A DNA stretch of 64,000 nucleotides from Lewinella sp041392765 (lineage in GTDB: Bacteria > Bacteroidota > Bacteroidia > Chitinophagales > Saprospiraceae): contig JAWKLL010000021.1 of assembly GCA_041392765.1 (NCBI GenBank), positions 1 to 64,000 of the forward strand, written 5' to 3'. Each line of letters opens with the position of its first letter. Position 1 is the first letter of the stretch. The position numbers and the translations under genes were made by a program. This document shows, in pieces, positions 30,185 through 40,270 of the stretch. The notes beneath the pieces were generated by a model. The model was not told where the DNA came from. It worked only from the letters and a program-made list of their open reading frames with translations, and searched no databases.

Positions 30185-33100
30185 CTATTGTGCAGCTTTA
30201 ATAATTTTCAAAGCCGACTCACCTACTTGTAGCAGATACACACCCGCTGGCATAGCTGCCATATCCAATTCAAAACGGTTAGTGCCTTGCGCTAATATGT
30301 CCGTTTTCAGTAGTTGACCTTGCAAATTAAACAACTTCAGTGACTGTTGTGCTGTCAGGGGTGTTTCCCAGTGGAGGATCGCTTTTCATTGATAGGGTTG
30401 GGGAAAACGCTGAAATAGCCATCCGTCTGAACCTCCGTAGCATTGACTACGCAAGTAGGATCCTACAATCTCAAAGAGGGTGACGGGGACAAAGCCACCC
30501 GTGCCATCTTGTACGATGAAAGCGAATTGGTCGGATGTTACGTTCTCATCTGTATGGGTATAAACTACATTGCCCGCGTCGATGGAAGACTGGCGGAATA
30601 CATCACCTACACCCAATGTATTGCCCAAGAAACTCAATGTGCCACCCTGTGGCAAACTGACCACCGTGTACTCCAAGTCGAAAGGAGACTGGGTTGCATC
30701 CGTGACTTGTAGCAATTGGTTATTCAATTGAGCGCTCTCGAGAGGGCGAACACATAATGGTTCATTGCGGCTTACCACTGGCACCGTAGGTGAAGCAGCG
30801 GCACAAAACTCGATCGACCAGTCATCAACACGGCCAGGACTTCCGAAGCCGCTTTGCAGTACTCTCGTTTTCAGTTGCCAAACACCCTGCGTACCTTGGT
30901 TTTCAAACGCAGCAAGCGGGTTGGCGGGCTGGTAAACAGTCTGCATGGTAGGTGGGCATTGAATAGTTTGTGGCGCATCATCATCGAAACCAATATTTAC
31001 CAAATCCGTGGTAAAGCAATTTCTATCGTACAGAATCACCTCCGTCCCTATTGGGCTGATAAGGGAAATCTGAAAGTTTTGGATAGGTTGGTAGCGCACG
31101 TTTACATAAGGTATGTTAATATCACTAATCGTCCCCTGAAAGTCCACATTGATGCTAGAGGTAATAGTAGGCAGTGGTACTACCTTATGGGATAGTAATG
31201 GGGGTATCGGTAGAAACAGAAAGATTCACACACCGAATTTTCAGTATGGAAAGTAAATGGAAGCGACCATCCGCCGGCTACCACTCGTTGATGGGTCTCA
31301 CCCTCCAGAAGAAAGGGTATTAGCATCCAACAGCACGGTGGGTGTGTAACTGACTTCATCCAAATTAGAGACTTCGTCGATTAGGTTATTAAAGGCAGGG
31401 TCTGTTGCTAACTGAAAATCATAGCGCTGTGCATTAGGCAAGGCCGTGGAAAAATCTGCACTTAGTACAATGCCTGTGGTACCCGCTTCGGGAGTCAATA
31501 AGGCAAAATTGCTGAAATTATTGTTGTACACCTCCACCTCAAACACTCGGTAAGTGGTGTCCATATCCGCCGTAATAGCCTGCACTTCTACTTCCAACAA
31601 GCCATCAAACATAGAACCCGAAAAATCCAAACTCAGGCTATTTACATCTCCTGTAGTAATGGACGGAGCGGCAAAATTGGCTTCCACGCCTTCTGGTAGT
31701 TCCGAAGTGATGGCAAAGTTAATCGTAGTGCTGTAGTCCAGCACAGCACCCGTTGGAAAATCAACGACTACTTGGTTATCCGGCACACAAATTTCCTGAT
31801 AAACAGGGCCGTATTCCAAGATATAGCCGGGTTCTTGTGCAGGTTGGATGGCGAAATTCCGATTAGAAATATCGAAGAAGATATTGTCAGCGGCTTCTAC
31901 GCGTATGCGTACTGTATTGCCCACTTCATCAGGAACAGTCACAAAAGCACTGCCATCGTTAGGCGTATTTTCTAAAAGGGTAATGGGGTAAGTGAACCCT
32001 CCATCCGTAGAAAGTTTAATATTCACCCGCTGACAGTTCACTGGCGACAACTGTGTGTTGGCCACATCCCATGTTACCTCCGTATAGTCGCCAACATACC
32101 ACACATCCGTGGCTGTGTTAGGGTGGGTTACCAAGAAAGGCCCTGCATCTTGCGTAGCAAAAAACTGTACTTCCCTCCAATCAACACCGCCACTGGTGGG
32201 GTGATTATCGCGAACGGTACAACGGAAAGTGAGTGTGCGGCTGTATGTGGGCAAAAGCTCATCCACCGCATTGGTGACGTTATTGACAATCTTATTAATG
32301 GCAGGAAAAATCCGAGTAGGAGAAACTACGGGGTCGAAAGTACGGAAGATAGGAGAATTACCCACAGGTTGTCCTAAAAAGGGGCCGTAATCATTGTCAT
32401 TGTATGGGTATCCCGAATTGGCATCACGCTGTTCCCAGCAGTAAGTCAGATCGTCATTTTCCATGTCCGTCGCGGAAGCTGACAGCTCGAAAGGTGTCCG
32501 AACGGGGATGTAAAAGCCATTGGTATATTCATGGGACACCTCTGGTGCTGTATTCCCTTCATCGATATGCTGGGCGCACAAATCACCATCATCCATACGG
32601 GTGTAATTAATCATCTGCTGGAGAGAAGTGCTGTTATAGTAGTCATCAGAATTGGTTTGGATATTGTAGCCAGAAGGGCAAATACCAGCGTATCCCATGA
32701 TAGTTGTGCCGCCGCCCGGTTCAACCGATGTAGCGGGTTCTACGTTTTGGCAACCACTCATGATGTGGGTAGCACTAAACTGGTGCCCCATTTCATGGCA
32801 AAGGATATTGATAACAAAAGGATCCCCCTGTGGAGACTGGCGAGTAGAAGTAGCGCGTCCTTTGGTCTGTGCCCTACAAACGCCCGCCAGAGATGCCACA
32901 CCCTGCCCAACGCTGGGACCTGTACTGATAACATGGCCAATATCGTAGGCGGCATTCCCTACTTGCTGGTTCAGTACACCAGGGTTATCATTCAACATTT
33001 CATCTGTTTCATTGACATAAGGGTCGGTGTCTTTGTCTAAGAAAACCAGCAGATCATTATTAGCAATGAGTTCCAATTGAACGGCAAATTCGCGACCAAA

Positions 33101-33826
33101 GACCTCATTTACCCGGTTGACGATGGTGACGATTGCAGACATAGCTGACTCGACAGTACCGCCATGAAAGTCAGAAAACTCTCCCGTACACGCCATAGCC
33201 AAGCGGTATTTGCGCTGTTGAATAGACACTCCCATCGTGGTTTTATCCTGCTGCTGTAAAACGCTGGCGGGCGTGTATATTTCATCCATATCCAGACCAT
33301 TGTGTCCTGTTACACCACATTCGAATCCAGCCTGCAAGTCGGGACGTAGATTATCTTCTAAACGATAAGTGACGTAATAGCGCGTGTCGTTGAGGATGTA
33401 AGGATCAACGTAATAAGTGCCATCTGTTGTGCGCAATGTAGCATGAAATCCTTGATAAGTCCAACCAGCGCGCCCCCCTAAAATTCGCTTGCCTTCCGGT
33501 AAAATAGTATAAGTTTGAATACCGGGGTATCGGGCAGCCAAATCTGGGTGCATTACGCCCACAGGGACGAGTGTAACACGAATATCGTTGCCGTCAGGAA
33601 GCGGAATCTCAATCTGACGTTGTTGTTTATGTGTAGCTAATAATTCATCACGCAAAGCATCCGATTCAAGGGAAACGAGGCGATAATCATAGGCATATTC
33701 GTGCAGAGTGGCCGTAGAAGACACCACGATGGACGTTTCCGCACGGGTGTGCCAAGAGGGAGTGGTTTGTTGTCCAAACAAAAAGTTAACTGCTAAAAAC
33801 AGCAACAAGGGTAACAATCGTTTCAT
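30185..33826 (-). CDS. secreted reprolysin-like zinc metalloprotease with P-domain and T9SS tail (frameshifted)
   Basis: About 1210 residues. A signal peptide (LLPLLLFLAVNFLFGQ) is followed by a propeptide and a metzincin domain with the zinc motif HEMGHQFSATHIMSGCQ (HExxHxxxxxH) and the Met-turn TIMGYAGIC. After it come Ig-like or Fn3-like segments. Past a frameshift near 31200 lies a P/Homo-B domain (FQISLISPIGTEVILYDRN, NQGTQGVWQLKTRV and DDWSIEFC). A second shift near 30395 leads to a T9SS type A end (MPAGVYLLQVG). It would be exported by T9SS and cleave extracellular proteins. Family members of this build are common in Saprospiria. The stop was placed by following the sorting domain to its end. 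Confidence 0.87.
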
Positions 33827-33855
33827 GAAACAGTGTTTTCTATTAGTAGTAATTA

Positions 33856-33909
33856 GAGGTTATATAGGAGAATTTTGTACAGGGATTCAAATTCCCCGTA
33901 CATAACCTC
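33856..33909. repeat. terminal-inverted-repeat element, family 3, short copy
   Basis: GAGGTTATATAGGAGAATTT at the left and CCCCGTACATAACCTC at the right, the same ends as the 162-base copy at 13032, but only 54 bases long. It lies 30 bases upstream of the metalloprotease start codon. Confidence 0.7.
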
Positions 33910-33998
33910 TATTGCAAATTGCCCTGAAAGGTAAGAACTTCCTTGCAGGTAGCAAATAAAAACCCCAGAATTGTAAGTTGATTAGCCAATATCGTATC

Positions 33999-34370
33999 TT
34001 ATCGCTTGATAAATCGAATAGACAAAGAATTCACACAATGCCGTGTATTTTTTGCCGTGAAGCGTTCGCCTTTAAACACATGGCCTAAATGTCCTCCACA
34101 ATTTGCGCAGACGATTTCAGTACGTCGGCCATCTTTATCGGGTACTTGCTTTACCGTATCAGGCAGTGTATCATCAAAACTAGGCCATCCGCAACCGGAA
34201 TTAAACTTAGCAGTCGCATCATATAAAGGTGCCTCGCAACGACGGCATACAAAGATACCATCGCCTTTGAAATCATTATACTCGCCAGTAAATGGCCGCT
34301 CTGTGCCTTTGTTTTCAATCACATAAGCTTCTTCGGGTGTCAATGGATTCCAATCGTTGGGAGATTTCAT
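33999..34370 (-). CDS. msrB: peptide-methionine (R)-S-oxide reductase
   Basis: A 123-residue MsrB that reduces methionine-R-sulfoxide in proteins. Visible are the zinc cysteine pairs CRRC and CANC, the FNSGCGWPSF motif, GGHLGHVF and the catalytic cysteine in RHCVNSLSIRF. The length is typical and there is no signal peptide, so it is cytoplasmic. I start at the ATG at 34370 (MKSPNDWNPLTPEEAYVI), 11 codons inside the longest frame, because this is where family similarity begins. A broken glutamine synthetase end lies just upstream. Single gene, probably with its own promoter. Confidence 0.95.
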   Translation of the reverse strand: MKSPNDWNPLTPEEAYVIENKGTERPFTGEYNDFKGDGIFVCRRCEAPLYDATAKFNSGCGWPSFDDTLPDTVKQVPDKDGRRTEIVCANCGGHLGHVFKGERFTAKNTRHCVNSLSIRFIKR

Positions 34371-34439
34371 AGTTTGATTTTTTGGTAAAAACAGCTGAAG
34401 CAATCTTCAAGTTCAAACAATGGTTTAAGAGTTTGTTTC

Positions 34440-34580
34440 CTATATTCGTTCAAAATATCGCTTTCGCTCCCAATCAGTAACTACTCTATCGAAAGATTGC
34501 TGTTCCATGGTAAAATGATGAATATAATGGTTCAAAACATCCTCTCCAAAGGCTCTTTTTGCGAAAGTACTGGGTGCCAT
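34440..34580 (-). pseudogene. C-terminal remnant of a glutamine synthetase-like gene
   Basis: The last 45 or so residues of this frame (FAKRAFGEDVLNHYIHHFTM, then a DRVVTDWERKRYFERI end) match the terminal helix of type I glutamine synthetase-like proteins, where VTDWE is characteristic. Upstream of about 34580 the frame runs antisense to the start of the ECF sigma factor gene and no synthetase sequence remains. The rest of the gene is therefore missing, not frameshifted. It is probably the scar of a deletion or rearrangement between msrB and the sigma factor. The assignment is from memory of the family end. Confidence 0.65.
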
Positions 34581-34644
34581 CAAACAAAAATAAATTATCT
34601 TGCCCTCGAAATTAGTATTTCCGGCAAGGAATTCAAACCGATGT

Positions 34645-35228
34645 ATGCTTCGTTTCCTACGCACCCATTCCAAAGATGTCTCCGATGCAGTCCTGCTGGA
34701 GCGGTTCTCCCAAAAGGGGAGGCGGATGCGTTGGCGCACCTTTTTGAACGGTATGTAGCGTTGGTTTATGGTATATGCTTACACTACCTGCCCACTGAAA
34801 TGGATGCAGAAGATGCCGTTATGAACATTTACATAGAACTTCAGCAGAAGCTACCACAGCATGAGGTGCAAAACTTCAAGAGTTGGTTGCATACGTTTTC
34901 CCGTAACCATTGTTTGATGTTTCTCAGAAAGCACAACAAAACAAAAGTATCCGCTTTGGAAAGTGATTTTATGCAATCTGAAGTATTTGCGCATCTAGAA
35001 GAGGAAAGCGAGTTTTCAGAACGGGTATCGCATCTTGAAAAATGTTTAGCCACGCTACAAGCCATGCAACAAAAGTGCATACGACTGTTCTACTTGGATG
35101 GGCAAAGCTATAAGGAGATAGCAGCGCGCGAACAAGAGGATATAGGTCGGGTGCGTTCGTGGATACAAAACGGCAGACGAAACTTGAAAATTTGTATTGA
35201 ACAGCAGCAAGAAAAAGAGTTTGAATAA
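34645..35228 (+). CDS. ECF-type RNA polymerase sigma factor (one frameshift)
   Basis: About 194 residues. Region 2 reads EADALAHLFERYVALVYGIC and AEDAVMNIYIELQQKL, with SWLHTFSRNHCLMFLRKHN after it. Region 4 has LQAMQQKCIRLFYLDGQSYK, EIAAREQEDIGRVRSWIQNG and RRNLK. The usual N-terminal helix DAVLLERFSQKG is present but in another frame, reached from the ATG at 34645 with a one-base shift near 34718 in a run of A and G. Region 4 ends in a helix-turn-helix. The stop overlaps the start of the next gene, an anti-sigma-like membrane protein, so the pair is probably translationally coupled. Confidence 0.87.
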
Positions 35229-36527
35229 AGAAGAAGCACATATCAACGAGTTGCTGAAACGATGGATTTCAGGCGACGTAACGGCTGCAGAAGAAGCAGA
35301 ACTGTTCCGTATGGCTCAATCACGCCCTGAATTGGCAGATGCCATGGCAGGGTACAGCCAGTATATCGCCACGGATCATGCCCCTGCTTTAGCGCGACTC
35401 CGGTTAAAAATCAACCCCAAATCATCTCGGCCTTACGGGTGGTTGCGCGTAGCAGCCGCTGTATTACTGCTCTTGACTTTGGCTTGGTGGTTACTTCCCC
35501 TGACTCCCGAGTCATCCTCTTCTGTGGCGGAAACCATTGAAACGCCTCAACGTGTTGACGTTCAAACGGAACCATTGCCTGAAGAAATAAGTCATACAAC
35601 AGCACCCGAAGTTGCCACTACCGAAGCTGAAACACCAATCGCCTCAGCCCCTACTCAAACGACCCAATCTCCGCTACCGAAACCATCGGTTATTGCACCC
35701 GCTGAACCGTCATCGGGTACCACTTCCACTGAAGAAGCATACTCGCAAACCAGCACAACCCTCACTAAACAAGTACCCGTTACCGCTCCTGTGGAAACGA
35801 TCGAAGAAAGTGACTATGCCGCCAGTTACCCTAGTTCAACTACGCAACCCCTCGCACCTGCAACAGATGCGATGGCTCGTCAAAAACCAACTGCTACATC
35901 TGCTTACGATCCTACCCTGATATCTAACAACGGCGTACCCACAGCAGCGGCAGGCTACCAGCTCGTTGAAGGCCGTGTAACGGACAGCACAGGAGAACCA
36001 CTCATTGGCGTAAGTATTGCCGTAGCAGGGACACCTATCGGCACCGTGACCGATGTGGAAGGAAATTTCTTAGTTTCTATACCCGAAAAAGGGGCTACTT
36101 TGACAATCAGTTACACAGGTTTTGAAACCACCTCCCTACTAGTTGACCAAAATGAGGAATGGATTGATATTCAATTGAACGAGGGCATGGCATTAGAGGA
36201 AGTTGTTGTAACCGGGTTAGGTGTCAAAAAGAAGCAACAATCAACTGCCTCTGCCGTTCGTTCATTGGCGAAAGCTGAACCCATAGACGGAGAAAAAGCC
36301 TTCAAAAAATACATTGCAGATAATATCCCTCAAATAAATCAAAAAGAGCGATTTGAACTCAAATTTTTCATAGACACCGAAGGCAGACCTACCCGCATTC
36401 AAGTTGTATCGTCCAGCAACAATGACTTGAATACAAAAATAATTGACCTATTGCAAAATTACCACGCTGGCAAATCACGCAAGGCAGCCCTGCTCATCCT
36501 ATACAATATACACTGGTTATCAAGTAG
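35221..36527 (+). CDS. anti-sigma-like membrane protein with carboxypeptidase-regulatory and TonB-like domains (frameshifted end)
   Basis: The cytoplasmic N-terminus has EAHINELLKRWISGDVTAAE, like Bacteroidota anti-sigma factors. One membrane helix (VAAAVLLLLTLAWWLLPL) follows, then a Thr/Pro/Ser-rich linker of about 150 residues. Next is a carboxypeptidase-regulatory-like beta domain (LVEGRVTDSTGEPLIGVSIA to SYTGFETTSL) and a segment EEVVVTGLGVKKKQQSTASA, identical in style to the start of SusC plugs. A TonB-C-like end (FKKYIADNIPQ, FELKFFIDTEGRPTRIQVV) completes it. A shift near 36453 leads to the proper end WQITQGSPAHPIQYTLVIK and the stop at 36525-36527. The start codon is uncertain (TTG at 35221 or 35197). 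It probably controls the sigma factor. Confidence 0.75.
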
Positions 36528-36664
36528 CGCAAAAAGTTATTTTTTTAACACAGGCAACCAATCGGGTGGCTCATTCGTTCTTTACACCGATGCGCCAGCG
36601 AAATTTCGCATTTTCTGCATTTCGGACGCAACCCCAATAAAAAAACTTCCAAATTGATCTCAAA

Positions 36665-36928
36665 ATGACCATGAAAAACTCGGCCTTGGCCAACCAAAAG
36701 CACCTGATTGAACACGAAGTGGTAAATACCATCAGCCATACTTTGCATATTCCAAGCAGGAGATTGTTGCCCTACACTCATTTCGTTGATGACCTTCATT
36801 TAGATGAAATGGACTTCGTGCTGCTTATTGCCCGGTTGGAAAGCCAATTAGATCGCTATCTCACTTCCGAACAAGTGGCTGGCATCCAAACTATATCTGA
36901 TGTGACACGCTGCTTTTCAGATAATTAA
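36665..36928 (+). CDS. acyl-carrier-protein-like protein lacking the phosphopantetheine serine
   Basis: An 87-residue protein with the ACP pattern of four helices: HEVVNTISHTLHIPSRRLLP, FVDDLHLDEMDFVLLIARLE, and EQVAGIQTISDVTRCF at the end. It aligns with the ACP motif DDLGADSLDTVELVMALEE, but the serine that carries the 4'-phosphopantetheine arm is a glutamate (LDEMD). It may therefore be a structural or regulatory protein, not an acyl carrier. It follows the anti-sigma-like gene on the same strand, and an IS element begins at its stop codon. Whether the IS has altered its last residues cannot be seen, but the length is normal for an ACP. Confidence 0.7.
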   Translation: MTMKNSALANQKHLIEHEVVNTISHTLHIPSRRLLPYTHFVDDLHLDEMDFVLLIARLESQLDRYLTSEQVAGIQTISDVTRCFSDN

Positions 36929-38255
36929 CTGACCTTTCGCAAGCGAAAGGTTTGGATTTTTGATAAAAAAATAGGATGCATTATCTTCGTGTTCAAAGGA
37001 ATTCGAGATGAAAGATCCAAAATTACTCGATCTGTACTCAGACTATTTGTTGTCGTCGTTTCGCATGGTGACGGCCACAGGGATGTCGGAGTTATTAGAT
37101 CATGGCATTAGCCACGACAAGATTAGTCGGTTTTTAGGACAAGAGGCCTTTGATTCTAAAGACTACTGGCGTTGTATTAAACGACTGGTGCGCCAAGTGG
37201 AGCATCCTGATGCAGTTCTCAAAATTGATGACACCATTGAGGAGAAGCCCCACTCTACGGAAAATGAAGTTATCACTTGGCACTGGGATCACTCCAAAAA
37301 GCCAAAGGCGGGTCATGTTAAGGGTATCAACATCCTCAACTTCCTTTATCAAAGTCCACTGGGTATAGAAATTCCGGTAAGCTTTGAAATTGTGCGTAAA
37401 AGCGAGGAGTATCTTGATACCAAAAGCGGCAAGGTTAAGAAACGCAGCCCTAAAACAAAGAATGAGATGCTGCGAGACCAACTCTTCGTGCTGGTGAAGT
37501 ACAATCGTGTTCCCTTCCGCTACGTGGTGTGGGACACTTGGTTTTCCGCTCAGGAAAACTTTAATTTCGTACACTACCAGTTGGAAAAGTACTTTATTGG
37601 TGCCATAAAGAGCAACCGTAAGGTGGCTCTGAGTATGGAAGACAAGCTGCAAGGCCGATTTCACCGAGTCGATAGGCTAGACTTACAAGCAGACCAAGCC
37701 ATCACCGTTTATGTACAAGGACTTGACTTTCCCGTTCAACTACTTAAACGGGTCTTTATAAACAAAGACGGTTCTTCTGGAGACTTGTATCTGGTAACTA
37801 ACGACCTAAAAATGGAGCCTCAAGCCATCTGCACGACCTACGATAAACGCTGGGGAGTGGAGGTATTCCACAAATCACTCAAGCAAAATGTGGGTTTAGA
37901 AAAATCACCCACTAAGCATGAGACCTCCCAATGTAATCATGTGTTTGCCGCCATGATTGCTTGTAACAAAGTTAGAGTTGCTCTCCATCAAAGAGCAGAC
38001 TAACCATTTCGCCCTAAAATCCAAACTGTATGTCAAAGCACTGCAGGCAGCTTGGCAGGAGGTACAACTTCTCAAAGTACATAACCTGCAACTAGAAGCC
38101 CAGCAGTCGTCTATTCCTCTTTTGGGATAGACATAATTTACACATGCGAACCAACTAATCCTGTGCAGGGCACGGGCTGTCTAGGCTATGCCTCGTTCAC
38201 TGTGTACTGTTATTTTTCTCATTTTTCAAAACCTTTCGCTTGCGAAAGGTCAGTT
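36927..38255 (+). mobile_element. insertion sequence, IS4/IS701-like
   Basis: The ends are inverted repeats: AACTGACCTTTCGCAAGCG at the left and the complement CGCTTGCGAAAGGTCAGTT at the right, with matching inner bases for about 27 positions. Each end itself contains a palindrome (CCTTTCGC / GCGAAAGG). One DDE transposase gene lies between them. No clear target duplication is visible in the AT-rich flanks. The total of 1.33 kb is normal for such elements. Confidence 0.88.
37008..38130 (+). CDS. DDE transposase, IS4/IS701 group (frameshift near C-terminus)
   Basis: About 373 residues once the frame is restored. First catalytic Asp is in VLKIDDTIEEKP, second in RYVVWDTWFSAQENF, followed by YFIGAIKSNRKVAL. 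The acidic third residue is in YDKRWGVEVFHKSLKQNVGL, the YxxRWxxExxxKxxK signature of this group. The frame breaks near 37970; one base over, the protein continues LELLSIKEQTNHFALKSKLY to a TAG at 38128-38130. The shift may be real and inactivating or an error like the others in the window. Only one copy of the element is present here. Confidence 0.88.
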
Positions 38256-38335
38256 ATTAATAATTTTCACACAACATTGTGAATTGTAGTGTAAAAAGGC
38301 AGACTTTTGTGGTTCATCAATCTGTGAAGTATCGC

Positions 38336-39115
38336 ATGTACAGGTGCTTATTTTTCATTACCGTTATATCGCTGTTGTTAATGTCTTCTTTATCAGCACA
38401 ATCGCCAGCAGTATTAAATGCCTTTGGGGCAAAAATGTTCACCACTAGTACGAGTTTCAATTTACCCTACCGTATATGGGAACCTACCCTGAAAGAGGGA
38501 GAAAAACTTCCACTCCTTCTTTTTTTGCACGGTGCTGGTGAACGTGGCAATGATAATATAGCACAAATGACGCACGGGGCAGCTATGCTACTGCAAAAAA
38601 GTGCCGACTTCCCCGCTTGGATCGTGATGCCTCAATGCGCTCAGGATGACTATTGGGCACAAATGGAAAAAGACAGCCTGAACAATCGTGTCTTTAATTT
38701 CAACCAACGCCCCAATCCTTCCCTTGCAGCCGTCATGGAACTACTAGACAGCCTTTTAGCTACAGGCCTAGTTGACACCAACCGGGTTTACCTTATGGGA
38801 TTGAGTATGGGCGGCATGGGTACGTTCGAATTATTAGCGCGTCGCCCAGATACCTTCGCAGCTGCTGCCCCTATATGCGGAGGCACCAATCCTGCCTTGC
38901 TCCCGCTTTATGCCCATAAAGTACCATTATGGATTTTCCACGGGGCAGAAGATCAGGTGGTGTTCCCCTCCTACTCTCGAGCCGTAGTCCAGCAAATGCA
39001 GGCGTTGGGCGTCCCCGTGAAATACACGGAATACCTTGGTGTCAACCACAATAGCTGGGATAACGCATTTGCCGAACCTGAGCTAATGGAATGGATGTTT
39101 AGCCACTCCAAATAG
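38336..39115 (+). CDS. secreted alpha/beta hydrolase (esterase/peptidase-like)
   Basis: A 259-residue protein with a signal peptide (LFFITVISLLLMSSLSAQS). The alpha/beta hydrolase core shows LPLLLFLHGAGERGNDN (oxyanion region), the nucleophile in VYLMGLSMGGMGTFELLARR (GLSMGG), the Asp in WIFHGAEDQVVF and the His in YLGVNHNSWDNAF. It resembles PHB depolymerase/esterase-type and phospholipase-like hydrolases of Bacteroidota that act in the periplasm or outside. The substrate is unknown. I start at the ATG at 38336, directly before the signal peptide. It follows the IS element, so its native promoter may have been displaced. Confidence 0.85.
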   Translation: MYRCLFFITVISLLLMSSLSAQSPAVLNAFGAKMFTTSTSFNLPYRIWEPTLKEGEKLPLLLFLHGAGERGNDNIAQMTHGAAMLLQKSADFPAWIVMPQCAQDDYWAQMEKDSLNNRVFNFNQRPNPSLAAVMELLDSLLATGLVDTNRVYLMGLSMGGMGTFELLARRPDTFAAAAPICGGTNPALLPLYAHKVPLWIFHGAEDQVVFPSYSRAVVQQMQALGVPVKYTEYLGVNHNSWDNAFAEPELMEWMFSHSK

Positions 39116-39120
39116 TGGTA

Positions 39121-39714
39121 CTAACGGATAAAATCCAATTCGTCCATATCATCGAGTTGAACCATGATGGTAGGGCGAGCCTCCACTGTTTCTTTGGGCC
39201 GATAGCGGGAAACATAGTCAACTGCTTCGATGATGTCCGAGCGAACTCTTCCGAAATGATTAGGCCAAGGGGCGCCCTTGAAGTGAGCTAATGCCACTGC
39301 CAATGGGCGGTTCAGATGAGCGATTAGATCCCGGCAGTACAAGTCATGCACGATACGCACTGCTACACGTCCATCTGGTGTACAAACAGAAAGTGGTAGC
39401 GAATCAGTTGGTTCGGTAACAACGGTAAGGGGGCGTTTGTGGTAATGGAGGAGGGTTTCAAAACGCGGATGCAAGCGAGGGAAATAGTGCTTGAGCATCT
39501 CCAGGGAATCAAAAAGCACTTCAAAAGGGGTGTGCAGTGTGGGCTGCTTAATCCTTTTGAGTCTTTCTAATGCCACAGGATCATCGGCAGCACAAGCAAT
39601 ATACCAGAGCGCATCGGCTTGCAGCAGTACCAGTCCTTCTTGATCGAGCATGGCCGCAGCACCTTCCAGATCGTAGCGTTGAATCATAAAACCTGCAGCT
39701 TGAGTAGTTGTCAT
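39121..39714 (-). CDS. Sua5/YciO/YrdC-family protein (threonylcarbamoyl-AMP synthase-like)
   Basis: A 197-residue YrdC-fold protein. In TsaC/Sua5 this fold makes threonylcarbamoyl-AMP from threonine, bicarbonate and ATP for the t6A37 tRNA modification. Visible features are EGLVLLQADALWYIACAADD, close to the usual 'PTDTVYGL' region, ERLKRIKQ and HKRPLTVVTE. The motif CTPDGRVAVRIVHDLYCRDL corresponds to 'vaVRvPdh'. The motifs are rather diverged (ALWYIACAADD lacks the typical TYGLG), so it may be a YciO-like paralog instead of the essential TsaC. The ATG at 39714 fits the family start. It is convergent with the esterase gene, 6 bases apart. Confidence 0.75.
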   Translation of the reverse strand: MTTTQAAGFMIQRYDLEGAAAMLDQEGLVLLQADALWYIACAADDPVALERLKRIKQPTLHTPFEVLFDSLEMLKHYFPRLHPRFETLLHYHKRPLTVVTEPTDSLPLSVCTPDGRVAVRIVHDLYCRDLIAHLNRPLAVALAHFKGAPWPNHFGRVRSDIIEAVDYVSRYRPKETVEARPTIMVQLDDMDELDFIR

Positions 39715-39900
39715 GAGCATAAGTAGTGTAGTTTGAAACCGGATTTCCCGGCTCGAATAACCATTGAGCAAGCCCCAGCCAAGCCTACCTGCGACAAGCT
39801 GACAATAACTGGGGTAATCTTAATAACCTACCAAAACGTTACATTTTGGCAAAATCTTGTGATCCACAAACATTGGTTTACCCAACGTTGTAGATAACTT

Positions 39901-40072
39901 AGAGTATGTCTAAAATTCCCTCAATTAGCTGTCCGATAGCTATCGGGAGACAATTTTTCCTGCTCTGCGTTGGAAATGCTCGCCGATGCTTTCGGCATCG
40001 ACTGCGCTTTCCGCCTTGATCAGAACAAAATTTGCTCGCTTTCACTCAATCAGAGAACTTTAGACATACTCT
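39901..40072. repeat. terminal-inverted-repeat element, family 2, long copy
   Basis: AGAGTATGTCTAAAATTCCC at the left and the complement (AACTTTAGACATACTCT) at the right. The middle contains TCCGATAGCTATCGGGA and a hairpin around GCCGATGCTTTCGGCATCG. The copy at 53302-53455 has the same ends and central hairpin. No open reading frame. The flanks 39715-39900 and 40073-40270 show no gene. Confidence 0.78.
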
Positions 40073-40270
40073 TAAAATGTCGCTTTGTTTTACGAACCTG
40101 AAAAACGAACCCTACCGTTTACAATTAACCACTATATTAGTGCGCTATTAGGGCTAACGGTACGTTGTGTCTTTGGGATGGGAACTGGCTTCCAACCAGC
40201 CTACGCGAGATTGATTTGGTTATATGAACATTCTTTAGCGCGTATGTATTGTTTTGTTAACTTTAAAAAA

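Noticed and set aside
34580..34739. N-terminal extension of the glutamine synthetase remnant frame
   Set aside because: This part is antisense to the ECF sigma factor start and does not resemble glutamine synthetase.
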